64,000 nt of DNA from Hyperoplus lanceolatus (lineage: Eukaryota > Chordata > Actinopteri > Uranoscopiformes > Ammodytidae). Under the pieces are notes generated by a model, which saw only the letters and a list, made by a program, of their open reading frames with translations, did not search any database and was not told where the DNA came from. The stretch spans positions 4,094,001-4,158,000 of the forward strand of contig CM049404.1 in NCBI GenBank assembly GCA_026929865.2, written 5' to 3'. The position numbers and the translations under genes are program-made. Of the stretch, positions 13,435 through 24,494 are shown in pieces (the stretch's first letter is position 1; each line of letters opens with the position of its first letter).

Positions 13435-13930
13435 TCAGGTAAAAGCCAACCCAAACATTACATCTGGAGATTTGCAGACCATTTGCCACCACCATTCTTC
13501 ACTTGGGAGAAGGTTCTCTTGGTGGTAGGCAGAGTTGCGTTTTTGCCCAAACATGGCGGTTTTGGTTAAGACCAAACAGTTAAATTTTGGACAAATCTGT
13601 CCACAGAATAAGACTTCAGGTATCTCCAGGTGCTCTCTGACAAAGTTGTGACAAGCAGTTTTGTTCTTTTTTGAGAGCAGAGGCTTCTTCAGCAACCCTC
13701 CCATGAAAGCCATGTTGACTGAGTTTTCTTTTATTGTGGAACCATGCACATCTGTACCAGATGCTGCAAGAGAGGTCTGCAAATCACTAGATGTAATGTT
13801 TGGCTTGGCTTTTAACTGAAAAATAACTTTTCTTGTGGTGCTTATGGATATTTTTGAAGGAAGTCCACTTCTAGGCAGATGTTGAGTCACTCTTAAAGCT
13901 CTCCTTTTGTAGATGATTTGCCTCACGGTG
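13435..13930 (-). pseudogene. Tc1-like transposase fragment (N-terminal half)
   Basis: The minus-strand frame of about 163 codons contains Tc1-type phrases: a GLPSKIS linker (the equivalent of the GRPRK hinge between the helix-turn-helix and catalytic domains), then SDLQTSLAASGTDVHGSTI, then KKPLLSKKN. The remainder matches the start of the catalytic domain but is decayed, and the DDE residues cannot all be placed. Family proteins are about 340 residues, so more than half is lost. An extra inverted copy of the N-terminal segment lies at 13333-13470 on the plus strand. It is not functional. Confidence 0.8.
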
Positions 13931-14432
13931 GACCGATGGAGCTCAAACTTTTTTAAATTAATTTATAGCTGTCCCCAGACAAACGTGCAGCATCACAACT
14001 CTATTCCTGAGATCCTCTGACATTGTTTTCCCTTTTAGCATGTCTGACCTGTATGGGTTCACTTTGATGAGCCTAAACTGAACTGGTTTGATTTCTGTTT
14101 CATCTAGTGCCATCCAATTTCTTCCCTAAAGATCTCTCATTACATTGGTCCATTTAATCACTCAATTTGTTGCATCTGATTGTGTTAACCTGCTCGATTT
14201 AAGCAATGCAGCTCAGGGTTCACAAACTTTTGCACATACAACAGTTCAAATAATTTCTTTTATCTGTTTTAACAATTAATTTCTGGGATTTTTTTTTAAT
14301 TGATACACAAACATCTGTTATTTCATATAAAAATACTGGTATTGATACAAATTAATTAATAATGGTTAAAATAAATAAAATTCCAAAAGGCTCAAGGGGT
14401 TCACAAACTTTCAAGCAGCACTGTAGAGGGCA

Positions 14433-14885
14433 GAAAGCCAACTCTTCTCCATTGCTTTCTACCGGAGCCAAGTAGCAAAGCAGACAGTATGAGCAGTTGT
14501 TGTACTATAAATTGTTCCAACCGCCAAAATATGGATGAAAAATACCCCCCTTTTATCTGTTTCTTAAAAGAGGTAGAAGAATATTGCTACGGGCCATTAA
14601 AAGGGAGGATTGGTGACCCGATGTGTGACTCTGCCACTCAGTCAGCTGTAGGGATGTGTCACGTACATCACTATGCATGTAAACACAGGCATCATAAAGT
14701 TGACTGTTTAGTGCTTGTTTCAGGATACATGTTTTTAAATGCAAAAATTTCAAATGTCTCCACTTGAACAATTTATTGAGGTTATCAGTGCAGTCTGAGG
14801 CTTGTAATGTAATCGGTCGCTGCTAGCTGCCCTTTGTGTCTCCTCTCCTATTGTGTAAAGTGTTTCGGCTATCTTTTTCCCCCCT
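14433..14885. mobile_element. Fragment of the same repeat family as 404-1295
   Basis: The segment aligns in inverse orientation with about 840-1180. Both carry a homologous frame (14489-14767 plus; 887-1117 minus) with the shared phrases CDSATQSAVGM and HHKVDCLVLVSGY. The plus-strand frame here begins with a Met-Ser-Ser-Cys-Cys...Cys-Ser-Asn-Arg start, reminiscent of a THAP zinc-finger N-terminus, but the rest of that domain is not recognisable. It follows directly on the Tc1 right end. Confidence 0.55.
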
Positions 14886-14892
14886 TTTTTTT

Positions 14893-15068
14893 AAAGATAA
14901 TTTTTGGCATTTTTATGCTTTATTGACGCAGTGTAGAGACAGAGTTGAAATGGGGCAGAGAGGGGAGTGACATGCAGAGAACGACCGCGGGCTGGAATCG
15001 AACCCGGGTCCGCTGCTGGCCGAGGCCCATGGGGGGGACGCCCTACCAACTGAGCTAAGGACGCCCCC
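14893..15068 (-). mobile_element. tRNA-derived SINE, family A
   Basis: On the minus strand it starts GGGGGCGTCCTTAGCTCAG and contains an A box (TAGCTCAGTTGG) and a B box (GGGTTCGATTCC) with tRNA-like spacing. A non-tRNA body follows (CTCTGCATGTCACTCCCC, CCATTTCAACTCTGTCTC), and a tail with AATAAAGCATAAAAATGCC and A-rich sequence. It is non-coding and transcribed by pol III in active copies. It is not a tRNA gene because the anticodon region and acceptor-stem pairing are not maintained. Confidence 0.9.
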
Positions 15069-16072
15069 TCCCTCCTTCTTAATATATGTGGCAGACCACT
15101 AATCAGCCTCGTCGTTAACATTTTAACCATGACTTAGATGGCTTTGCCTTTGTGACATTACGTTACCACCTCCTGTTGTAGACATACGTCCCCAACAACC
15201 AACACAACCAGGTGAGTTTAGTGAATATATGGACATTTCATTAAGTTTTTTTTCTGATCTGTGATGCAAATCACATGAAAGACAAACACAATTTAGTTGA
15301 AATGTCATTTAATTACAAATGATTCAAGGAGAAGTTACAAAAAATACGGCATCTACTCTGATAATATCCCTTACAGAAAACTTATTTTGCCCCGTGGTTG
15401 CGCACGCACCCAGTACTATTTGTATACAAGAAACCCGTCTATTAGGTCTAACTGTTAGTAGAAGTCTGCAGCAGATGACATAACATGGCAGGAAGTGATA
15501 GATCAGAACAATGTCTGTAGATCCATAGCAACGGGGAATTATCTGTAAAAGCATGGGGCATAATCGAGAAATAATTGCTCGTAGAATGCTGTGATTGACC
15601 AATCAGAACACAATGTTTATCAGCGCTGTGTGTGTTATAAATATATAACACCACACTGCCTTGCAAAAGTATTTTTTTTCATTTATTGTCCAACAACAAA
15701 GATAATCTCTCTCTTGCCCATGCTGTGCAGAAAGGTCACTTGATGTCCATGGGTTAATGCGACCACATGCACAACAGCAGCAATATTCAAATCAACTGAA
15801 AAACACAAAGTTTCTGCTGCAGCAGAGGTCTTGAGCTTATTAACCTTTCAATTAACCTTCCAATTAACCTTTTGATTCTGGCAGCTGCTGTGGCTTCCAA
15901 CAGGTGACTAATGGGGCTTGAAAAACACTTTCGGCATTTTTAAGCTGTTGAGAGAGCCGAGACAGTGCGGAACGCATCATAATCGGGGGCCACGTCCATC
16001 GTGGGGGAAAACAATTCACAGCACTCCATTCACTTTGTATTGAATGACACAGTATTCTGCAAACAAACTTAA
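15069..16072. other. Unique DNA with a short 12-14-bp tandem repeat
   Basis: No gene supported. At about 15839-15878 the phrase AATTAACCTT(T/C)C recurs three times in tandem. An AT-rich palindromic stretch lies near 15640-15660. Confidence 0.4.
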
Positions 16073-16366
16073 AGAGGACCTATCGACTTTTATGACCTAT
16101 AAACGTTGTTATAATGATTTATAGTCATGTTTAACCATACTAGCATATCAAATAATTACGTACATGCATTTAGACGTATTCCCTGCTGACCGTCTGGGGT
16201 GGCTGAGCCGAAGCGCAGTGTTGACAGAGCATGCTGAATCGCCCAGATGAGAGGAAGCGTTTCCCGAAAATCTACATAGTTTTTTGTGATGTGATTCGTG
16301 TCAGGTTGCTCTATAGCAGTTTTTAACAAGAAATTAAGACCAGAAAAGTAGTGTAACAGGAGATCT
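16073..16366. mobile_element. TTAA-flanked MITE, family Y, short copy (294 bp)
   Basis: Begins AGAGGACCTAT and ends ACAGGAGATCT, with TTAA on both sides (16069-16072 and 16367-16370). Both ends match the 600-bp copy at 21464-22063; the middle is about 300 bp shorter. TTAA duplications suggest mobilisation by a piggyBac-like (or Kolobok-like) transposase. It is non-coding. Confidence 0.8.
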
Positions 16367-16405
16367 TTAATAAAAACGTAATAAGACATGCCTTTCACAA
16401 ATACA

Positions 16406-16683
16406 CGTTACTTTCTTTAAAGCCACGACTCTTGTCTGTCTATACGAGCTGTTTTTGTGAAAAATTATTGAGTCATTTTCAATATCGAGTCAAAACTCTT
16501 AACTAATGTATGCTGTATGCTAGGCTAATGTTAGTATTCTGCTGTAGGCTATTCCTCACGTATACTCTATCCTCGCCAGGTCGGACGGGAAAAAACACCT
16601 CAATATTGAAAATTACTCAACCATTTTCCCCCAAAACAGCTCGTATAGACAGACAAGAGTCGTGGCTTTAAAGAAAGTAACGT
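16406..16683. repeat. Inverted repeat, arms about 80 bp
   Basis: 16406-16484 is the near-perfect inverse of about 16604-16683 (shared core ACGACTCTTGTCTGTCTATA), with a spacer of about 120 bp. It lies immediately beside the family Y MITE and may be a separate fold-back element or an inverted duplication. Confidence 0.75.
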
Positions 16684-17812
16684 TTTTTTGTTAAATGGAT
16701 GTTTGATTAAGTTTTTTTTGCAGAAGACAGGTCTCCTTACAAAGTGAATGGAACGGTGTTCATCGGTTTCCACCACGATGGGCATGCACTGTCTCTATAG
16801 TGCAAATGAAATAAATAGAAACAGAACACACAATGTTGTGGTGTCGTTGCATGCAATATGAACATCACTGCAGATCACCCTGCACTAAAGAAAAGACACA
16901 AAATCCATCACGATTAAGTTTATTGGTAACACTTTACAATAAGGGTACATTAATTAATGGTTAGTTAATGCTTAATAAGGTTTAACTAACCATTAGTTAA
17001 CTGTTAACTAATGTGCCTAGTAAGCCTTTACTAATGGTGTTCATGTTAACTAAGGTATTAATTACTACATTATGTAATGTTTATAAATATCCTATATTAA
17101 CCTTAGTTAACCCATTAATTGAGCATGAACCAACAGTTGATTAATATAATAATTAGCATTAATTAACTGTTAACAAATGTCATTTTTGTAACATTACTTA
17201 AGCATAATTAACCATTTATTAATGCTCTTTGTGACCCTTATTGTAAAGTGGGAACCATTTATCCATTAAGTAACACTTAATAAATGCACACCAGTGCTGA
17301 ATAGGCATTACTGAAGCATAATTAACCATAATAGGCATTACTTAAGTGTAATTAACCATTTATTAATGGACTTTGTGACCCTTATTGTAAAGTGAGAACC
17401 ATTTCTCATGAATTAACACCTAATAAAGGCATACTAGTGCTGATTAAGCATCACTTAAGCATAATTAACCATTTCTTAATGTTATTTGTGACCCTTATTG
17501 TAAAGTGGGAACCGTTTATCACTTGTTACACTTAATAAATGCAAAATGGTGCTGAATAAGGATTACCTAAGTACAATCCATCAATCAACAATTCTCTTTG
17601 TGACCCATGTAAATTCTCTATAATAACAATATCAAAAAAATATTTCCAACTGGAAATCAATTCATGACAACAATCTGTTATCAACACAATTCAGTCACCA
17701 TTTAAAAAAGAAAGAAAATGTTGTTTTATTTAGAATCTTCGGTTTTATTTGGAAACACGGCTCTCACATTTTGACATAAATACCGTCAAAGAACTCCAAA
17801 ATAGTTTCTTAA

Positions 17813-19842
17813 CCCTTAAACAGGCAACAGTGGAAAATGAGTTTCTAAAAATATTTTCATGTTATCACTTATCTCTTTAAGACCAAAGAAAAATATTTCC
17901 ACATCAAATTTTTTTATACTTTGTATATTTTGGGTTTTACGAGTTGTATCTCCCAGGATACGTTGCCCTATTAAGGTATAAAAAAAGCCGAAATGGTAAA
18001 AATATAAATTTTTAATTTGATGAACAGAAATGATAAATTGTTGTTTATCTTGTCCATTTAAATTACAAATACTACTTTTTAAGTACATTTTATTCAGTTT
18101 TACCAATCTAGTTTCATCAAACTGGATCAGCCACATCCAGATGGGCAGGCTTGAGACGGTCCATAGTGACCCGCTCTAGCTTATCCCCCATGTCCACCAC
18201 AAAGTTCTTGGTCCCCGCCTCCAGGACACAGAAGGGCCCATCATAGGGGAGTCTTCAGGGGGACCTGAGTGAAGGGGCTGGAGTTGCCCAGGGAAAAGTC
18301 CAATGTGCGCGCCCATCCACAGAACCGCAGCGTCCTGAAGGAACTTTCCCGGGACCACCAGTGGCTGTCTGTAAACCAATTCAGCAGATGAAAACTGCAG
18401 GTCCTCCTTAGGGGCAGAGAGCCAAACAGGCCAACAACCACAGGAGGCAGTCAACCCAGTTGCGACCCTTTAGCCATGCAGCTCGGATGTGAACTGTGGG
18501 CCTCTGTACAAGGTGAGGTCAGCCGGCATACCAAACGGGCCACCTCTGACCTGAGGAACCCCAGTCCACCTCAGCGAATGCAGAGGAATGGCTTCCGGCT
18601 ACCTGGTGGTGCTGTCCACCAAGGTGAGGAGGTCAGTGAACCTACGGGAGGAAGGCAGGGGGCCCACCAGGTCCTTTTTGACCTGGTCGAAATGCCTCTC
18701 GGGGACCAGAATCGGCGCCAAGGGGGCTTTGGTATCATGTGTACCTTGAACACGCTGACAGGCCAAACTGAAGCTAGCCCAGGTCTTTACATCACTCCTG
18801 AGGCGGGGCCAGACAAATGTAACACCCACCAGCTTAGTATACGGCTTGTGGTCCACGAAGGCAGTGAAATGGAGGCGTCCAACAGGAATGTAGGGACTTT
18901 ATGGTGCGTATGCTGAACCTGGCGGTGTCCTACTTGTGTACCAGTTTATGGCTCCTTTTGTGGAAAGCAGTGCCCAAGGAAAGCAATGGATGACAGGCCA
19001 AACTGTAACTAAGCAGGATTGACTATTAGTCACTGCACCCTGATCCTTTCAAACAGCTGCCACAGGTGCGTCAGAGGCTCCTCTGAAGCCGATGCAGGCA
19101 TGATGCTACACTGTGCGCCTACAACGACCAGCAGCCACCAGCTGGAAATTATATATTTAATTAACAGCAGCTTACTTTCCCTGCCAGTGGCTTTGGCCAT
19201 CCCTGGGCGTTAAGTTTGTGTTTTGTGCCTGGAAGGCACTCCCTCCCAACGGTTAGGGATAGGGCCTTCCAGGCAGCACTGCCCTAAGTATACATAAATA
19301 TAGAAAGATCATTTTAAAAGTGAAATACAGTAATAATGTTGTAATGGGCACAACTGTTCATGATAATATATGGTTCTGCAGTCATTATCAACATGCTTTC
19401 AAGTTTTAAATAAAATTCAGAATAATGAACATTGACCAAATTTCTACCCCCTAAACAGGCAACGTATCTCCGGGGAACAACATTTCAAATTCTGCTAAAA
19501 AACCCACAAACACAGATGATTTTTTTCCTTCATCAGCATGTTAAGACAAATGTCCTAATTCAATATATGAATTTAGATTGTTATTTTAACAAAAATAAGT
19601 ATGTCTAATATATGATTACTTACACCCTGGGAAGCTGGCGCTTCACCACTGGCGTCCATGTTGATTTCTGATCAGGCTGACTAAACAATGAAAGATAACT
19701 TGAACCAAATCATGTCACCTAGATGCTAATAACAGACAAGTCTTTTGATAAATGCTAACTAGATTAGTGAAAACCTTCCAGCAAGCCCCCTACAGGATGT
19801 TAAAGAGTATGTATCTCCCAGTGCACGTTGCCTGTTTTAGGG
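17813..19842. mobile_element. TTAA-flanked composite insertion (piggyBac-like ends)
   Basis: Starts CCCTTAAACAGGCAAC and ends GTTGCCTGTTTTAGGG. It is flanked by TTAA on both sides (17809-17812; 19843-19846). The unoccupied right arm of the surrounding palindrome carries a single TTCA at the matching position, confirming an insertion with TTAA duplication. CCC...GGG ends plus TTAA are the piggyBac signature. Internal copies of the end motif occur near 19448 (CCCTAAACAGGCAACGTATC) and in inverse at about 17945-17972. A decayed Gypsy integrase segment lies inside (18120-18905). Confidence 0.75.
18120..18905 (-). pseudogene. Ty3/Gypsy integrase fragment
   Basis: Read on the minus strand, the segment carries part of the zinc-binding region (FVWPRLRSDVKTW, then SLACQRVQ), the start of the catalytic core (KAPLAPILVPERHFD, DLVGPLPSSRRFTDLLTLVD) and the C-terminal region (SAPKEDLQFSSAELVYRQPL; then VLEAGTKNFVV and DRLKPAHLD around 18120-18260). 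Several frameshifts and stops break the frame, and part of the core is missing. No RT, RNase H or LTR accompanies it. It lies wholly within the TTAA insertion, so it was carried with it or inserted into it earlier. It is not functional. Confidence 0.75.
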
Positions 19843-21374
19843 TTAAACAAATTATATCCAGTTTAATGATTTTCTTTGAAAGTAACAAACAGGAGGAAAT
19901 GGATCACTAACAGCAATGGTGAAACACACTGACAAAGGCAGTTAGGTTTAACAGGTAAATATGTATTTTCTACTCTCTCTTCCTTGAAGTGTATATCATT
20001 GTTGCAACATAAACAAAATACACAAAGCAGGCCTGGAGTGGCCAGCAAACCCAAGAACTGGATGTTAAGAGAGCGAGAGATTATAAATGAGGGTCACCCC
20101 TCAACTGATCTTCCGAGTATAAATAAAGGTTAAATGAAACACATATGTGCTCATTCAAATAACAGTGATAGGTCCAGGTTAAACTAGTGTTTATTCACAA
20201 GAGAGTGATCATTATTTTGTTTTATCTTTAGTCCATAATTAAAAATGGAACTGTTATGTTCTTTGTGTATTTTATTTTTGTTTATGTTGCAACAATGATA
20301 TACACTTCAAGGAAGAGAGAGTAGAAAATACATATTTACCTGTTAAACCTAACTGTTGAGTCAGTGTGTTTCACCATTGCTGTTAGTGATCCATTTCCTC
20401 CTGTTTGTTACTTTCAAAGAAAATCATTGAACTGGATATAATTTGTTGAAGAAACTATTTTGGAGTTCTTTGATGGTATTTATGTCAAAATGTGAGAGCC
20501 GTGTTTCCAAATAAAACCGAAGATTCTAAATAAAATAACATTTTCTTTCTTTTTTAAATGGTGACTGAATTGTGTTGATAACAGATTGTTGTCATGAATT
20601 GATTTCCAGTTGGAAATATTTTTTTGATATTGTTATTATAGAGAATTTACATGGGTCACAAAGAGAATTGTTGATTGATGGATTGTACTTAGGTAATCCT
20701 TATTCAGCACTATTTTACATTTATTAAGTGTAACAAGTGATAAACGGTTCCCACTTTACAATAAGGGTCACACATAACATTAAGAAATGGTTAATTATGC
20801 TTAAGTGATGCTTAATCAGCACTAGTATGCCTTTATTAGGTGTTAATTCATGAGAAATGGTTCTCACTTTACAAAAAGGGTCACAAAGTCCATTAATAAA
20901 TGGTTATTTATGCTTCAGTAATGCCTATTCAGCACTGGTGTGCATTTATTAAGTGTTACTTAATGGATAAATGGTTCCCACTTTACAATAAGGGTCACAA
21001 AGAGCATTAATAAATGGTTAATTATGCTTAAGTAATGTTACAAAAATGACATTTGTTAACAGTTAATTAATGCTAATTATTATATTAATCAACTGTTGGT
21101 TCATGCTCAATTAATGGGTTAACTAAGGTTAATATAGGATATTTATAAACATTACATAATGTAGTAATTAATACCTTAGTTAACATGAACACCATTAGTA
21201 AAGGCTTACTAGGCACATTAGTTAACAGTTAACTAATGGTTAGTTAAACCTTATTAAGCATTAACTAACCATTAATTAATGTACCCTTATTGTAAAGTGT
21301 TACCAGTTTGGTATTAAACTTCCTTTTTTACTTGGATGCAATATACTTAGACAACATAATTGTTATGCTATAAA

Positions 21375-22432
21375 AGGAGAAGTACGCAACACTCTTTTAG
21401 CTAGCTTCCTGTCAGTGACTGCAGTTAGCAGTTCCCTCCCTCGTCCTTACGTCACCACATTAAAGAGGACCTATGATGCTTTTTGACTTTTATGACCTAT
21501 AAACGTTGTTATGATGATTCATAGTCATGCTTAACCATACTAAATTATCAAATAATGACTTACATGCATTTCGACGTATTCCCTGCTGACCGTCTGGGGT
21601 GTCTGTGCAGAGCACTAAACACTATTCTAGCCAGTCGAGAAGTCACGGTCTACCCTTTCATAATTTGTGACGTCGCATAAAACTTTGTGAAGTCACCACG
21701 CGGATGTTTCCATGTATGGTAATGCTGTCACTTCCCTGTTCGCGTCTGCCTCGCGCCCTTATAGGTCCATGCTCGCGCTTCCCGCCACTGAAAGTGTTCC
21801 GGAAGGAAGGTAACCAATCACAACGGAGTGGGGTTTGCAGGAGGGGGGGGGGGGAGCAGAGATCGCCAAAGCACAGGCGGAGGGAGCGGAGATGCCCGAA
21901 GCACACACACTCAAGTGTTGACAGGACGTGCTGGATCGCCAAAATAAGAGAAAGAGCTTCCCGAAAATCTACATAGTTTTTTGTGATTTGATTCGTGTCA
22001 GGTTGCTCTATAGCAGTGTAAAACAAGAAATTAAGACCAGAAAAGTAGTATAACAGGTCCTCTTTAATGCACTGCGGTCTTCAAGCAGCGAGTTATCTAG
22101 CATCATCTCAGATCCGCAAGTACAATAAAACAAGATAAAATACCATAAAAACAGTCATTGGGTATAATTTTTACCTGTTCCACCATTGTAGACATTAGCT
22201 CTCTCTGTTGCTCTGAGCCTGCATGGGCAGAGACACTTGCGCATTTGTAGCGTTCTGTCTTCTGATTGGATAGACGGTTGTGGGATACCAGAAAACTTTC
22301 TTACTGATTACGTGCAGAGCGGGTGACTGAGAGACCTGTGTTATGAAGTGTACACACTACCTAAGTGATCACCATATGAATATAGAGCGATTTAACTCGT
22401 ATATTTACATAAATATATCGCTTACTTCTGCT
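21375..22432. mobile_element. TTAA MITE family X, copy 1 (interrupted)
   Basis: The left end is AGGAGAAGTA near 21375 and the right end is ...CTTACTTCTGCT, followed by TTAA at 22433-22436. Outside the inserted family Y element (21464-22063) it aligns with the uninterrupted copy at 42879-43345 in inverse orientation. Shared blocks include GCAGTTAGCA, TTCAAGCAGCGAGTT and TGTAGCGTTCT. It is non-coding. Confidence 0.8.
21464..22063. mobile_element. TTAA-flanked MITE, family Y, long copy (600 bp)
   Basis: Begins AGAGGACCTATGATG and ends AACAGGTCCTCT, with TTAA duplicated at 21460-21463 and 22064-22067. The uninterrupted homologue at 38004-38012 reads CCACATTAATGC, giving a clean empty site. The centre carries about 300 bp absent from the copy at 16073-16366, including a poly-G run at 21842-21853. 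Confidence 0.88.
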
Positions 22433-22436
22433 TTAA

Positions 22437-24490
22437 GTAACATGTGTTTATAACTTGATTTAGACCATCTTGACCAAACCTTTCACATACAGCATTTCAC
22501 TGTTTGACTAAAACTGCAGCACACCTTTAGATGAAACGTTTATAGGAAACAATGAATAAAAAAAAAGATGAATGAAAACCAGTAATAGTCATACCAAAAC
22601 GGGTGTTCAATGCAGCACAATCCAATACAACTTCCAATGTATCATTCTCACATTATGTGTGAGAAAATTAACCAAGCTGGAAGCTGGACTGTCAGATGTG
22701 CCCTTACATAACAAATCAGAACCCTGTTGCAACAGGTCCAGAAGCTAAATACAACCAACAAACGTAGGCTACTGGTTGTTCTAATGTTTGTCAGTAGCAG
22801 TCAGTTTTTACAGTTGCTCTCTCCATACATACTGTATCATCCACTTACAAACCGTATTTGTGTAGAGGCTTTCATCACAACATGAAGTCAAGACCTCCAC
22901 CAACTTAATACACTACACTTCATCAGATCAGTGTATTCCAGGTGGGCTTGTTAACAGTTTGGATGGATGCCCAGCGGCACAGTTAAGTCATATCAATGAA
23001 GCTGTGATGATAGATGTCACTCTATTGTTTTTTTTTGTTGTTAAGCCCACAAGCATTTAAGCCCAGAGCAAGGTTTGTGGTCTGGGCTTGTCACAATTGC
23101 TTTGCTGTGGAGTTTTCTTTTGTGATAAATCGCCCCTGCAGTGAACCTACAAAATGTCCACAAAGGACAGGCAGTATAGTTATACTGAAAAATTGCTCCA
23201 ATATGGCTCCAGGCATTGAATATATTCACTGATGCAGCACACACATTTGATTTCTCCTACTACACATGTTGCTTTTGAAGTAGACATCAACGAACACCTC
23301 ATTTGTTGACATAGAGTATTATTATTTTTAGAAGCCAAAAGAGTTTTAGTTTATTAAGAATGGATATTTCAAAAATCATATCATAATTTTTTGAATTTTA
23401 GCATGGTACTCGTCCAGTAGCTTTTTTTGGGCAGAATCGAAGGAAAACAGATCACTCGTATTACCACTTGGCGGGATAAAGGAAAAAGATCAGAGGAAAA
23501 CATTATTCTTACTACACTGTGGTTTGAATTCAACCTTAGTAACCCTGCACTTCAGAGAAGATCTGCGTATACAGTATACCATTGGCAGATTCTTAAAAGC
23601 CCCTATTTGAGCACTCACTGCATCGCCATCAGAGCTGCTGCCAACTTGACACATATCTGACAAGGAAGTCAGTCATTCCACATTTCTACATCTCTGCCCC
23701 TGCAGAGATCATTTAAGGCTGTCAAGATATTTGTTCTTCAATACAGTTAGAGATAATCCCCCTTCTAACGACTCTATTCAAAAATCAACCAAGTCCTTCG
23801 AGTCCCCAAACTGCATTTGATTTAGGCTGGGAGAGTTTTATAAATCCAGGGGCTTTAAGTATGAAGCCATGGATATGTGTGTTTGGTCGAGGTGAGGTGG
23901 GGACTGCTATTGATCTGGCTGAGCGGTTGGGAGACAATAATCAGACAGGCTGATGTCAGGCACACAGTGGATCTACCTCCAAGGAATTGATTGCTTTGAG
24001 CTGTTGGGCCATTGGTATTCTTGGTGCTGGTTAGACAATGCTAGACGGACGGAACATGGGGTACTCTTTGTCTTTGAGGGTTAGAAATGAGAAGGAGAGA
24101 ATCGGGCAGAGGACAGAAAGGGAATGGTGGAGGCAATGGAGAGGAGAGAGAGAGAGAGAGGAAAAATAGACAGAACAAGAGAAAGTATAAAGATTGAAAG
24201 TAGAAAGATGGAAATAAGTTCAGCCTTTTTATGTCATCCTGCCATGTGACTTCTGACAGCAATCTTCAAAAGACAAACATTTTTTAATGTGGGTAAAGCT
24301 ATATTCTGCTATGCACCGTGAATATTCAAGTCTTTAGGATTGCATTCATGAACTTAAAAAGAGAAAGTGAAGTGAAGAAGGCAGAGGCATCTTTCTTCTT
24401 TGGAGAACTCTCCAAATCTCCCAAACTGTTCAATCTTTCAATGTTACACTACCAACAGTCGTTCATAAGATTTATGATGAATTAGTGGTT
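22437..24490. other. Unique sequence, no recognised gene
   Basis: No supported exon, RNA gene or transposon end. A GA-rich purine stretch lies near 24087-24185. Open frames (for example 23014-23244) have no recognisable domain. Confidence 0.4.
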
Positions 24491-24494
24491 GTTA

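Larger units (their letters stand above)
12517..14425 (-). mobile_element. Rearranged Tc1-like transposon with two 5' ends
   Basis: The right terminus reads TTTCAAGCAGCACTG at 14409-14423, followed by TA. The left terminus at about 12517 is its inverse with a few changes. The inverted arms are long: about 400 bp matches between 12517-12912 and 14023-14423. The homology continues into coding sequence: 13333-13470 on the plus strand repeats, head to head, the transposase N-terminal region that lies on the minus strand at about 13790-13930. Both outer arms therefore derive from the same (5') end of a Tc1 element, and the 3' end is missing. A LINE/SINE tail (12913-13332) interrupts the left arm. 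The left TA is degraded. Confidence 0.8.
16925..21304. mobile_element. Giant palindromic (fold-back) DNA element, interrupted
   Basis: The ends are GGTAACACTTTACAATAAGG at 16925 and its exact inverse ending at 21304. The flanks AGTTTATT and AGTTTGGT match at 6 of 8 bases, consistent with a decayed 8-bp hAT-type duplication. Left arm: 16925-17812 plus 19847-20027. Right arm: 20261-21304. The arms are near-identical inverses of about 1.05-1.1 kb around a central loop of about 230 bp (20028-20260). Each arm contains several tandem units of about 125 bp (17190-17600; 20670-21040) that repeat TGACCCTTATTGTAAAGTG. A 2.03-kb insertion splits the left arm. No coding sequence belongs to the palindrome itself. 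Confidence 0.85.

Noticed and set aside
14990-15065. Apparent tRNA gene on the minus strand (A and B boxes)
   Set aside because: The tRNA-like part continues into a SINE body and A-rich tail, and near-identical copies with target duplications occur at 44306 and 60713.
17190-17600. Regularly repeated units that might suggest a CRISPR array
   Set aside because: The units of about 125 bp are directly repeated without unique spacers and are mirrored in the other palindrome arm; the host is a vertebrate.
18476-18916. Plus-strand 146-codon frame
   Set aside because: It is antisense to the decayed Gypsy integrase fragment and has no domain of its own.
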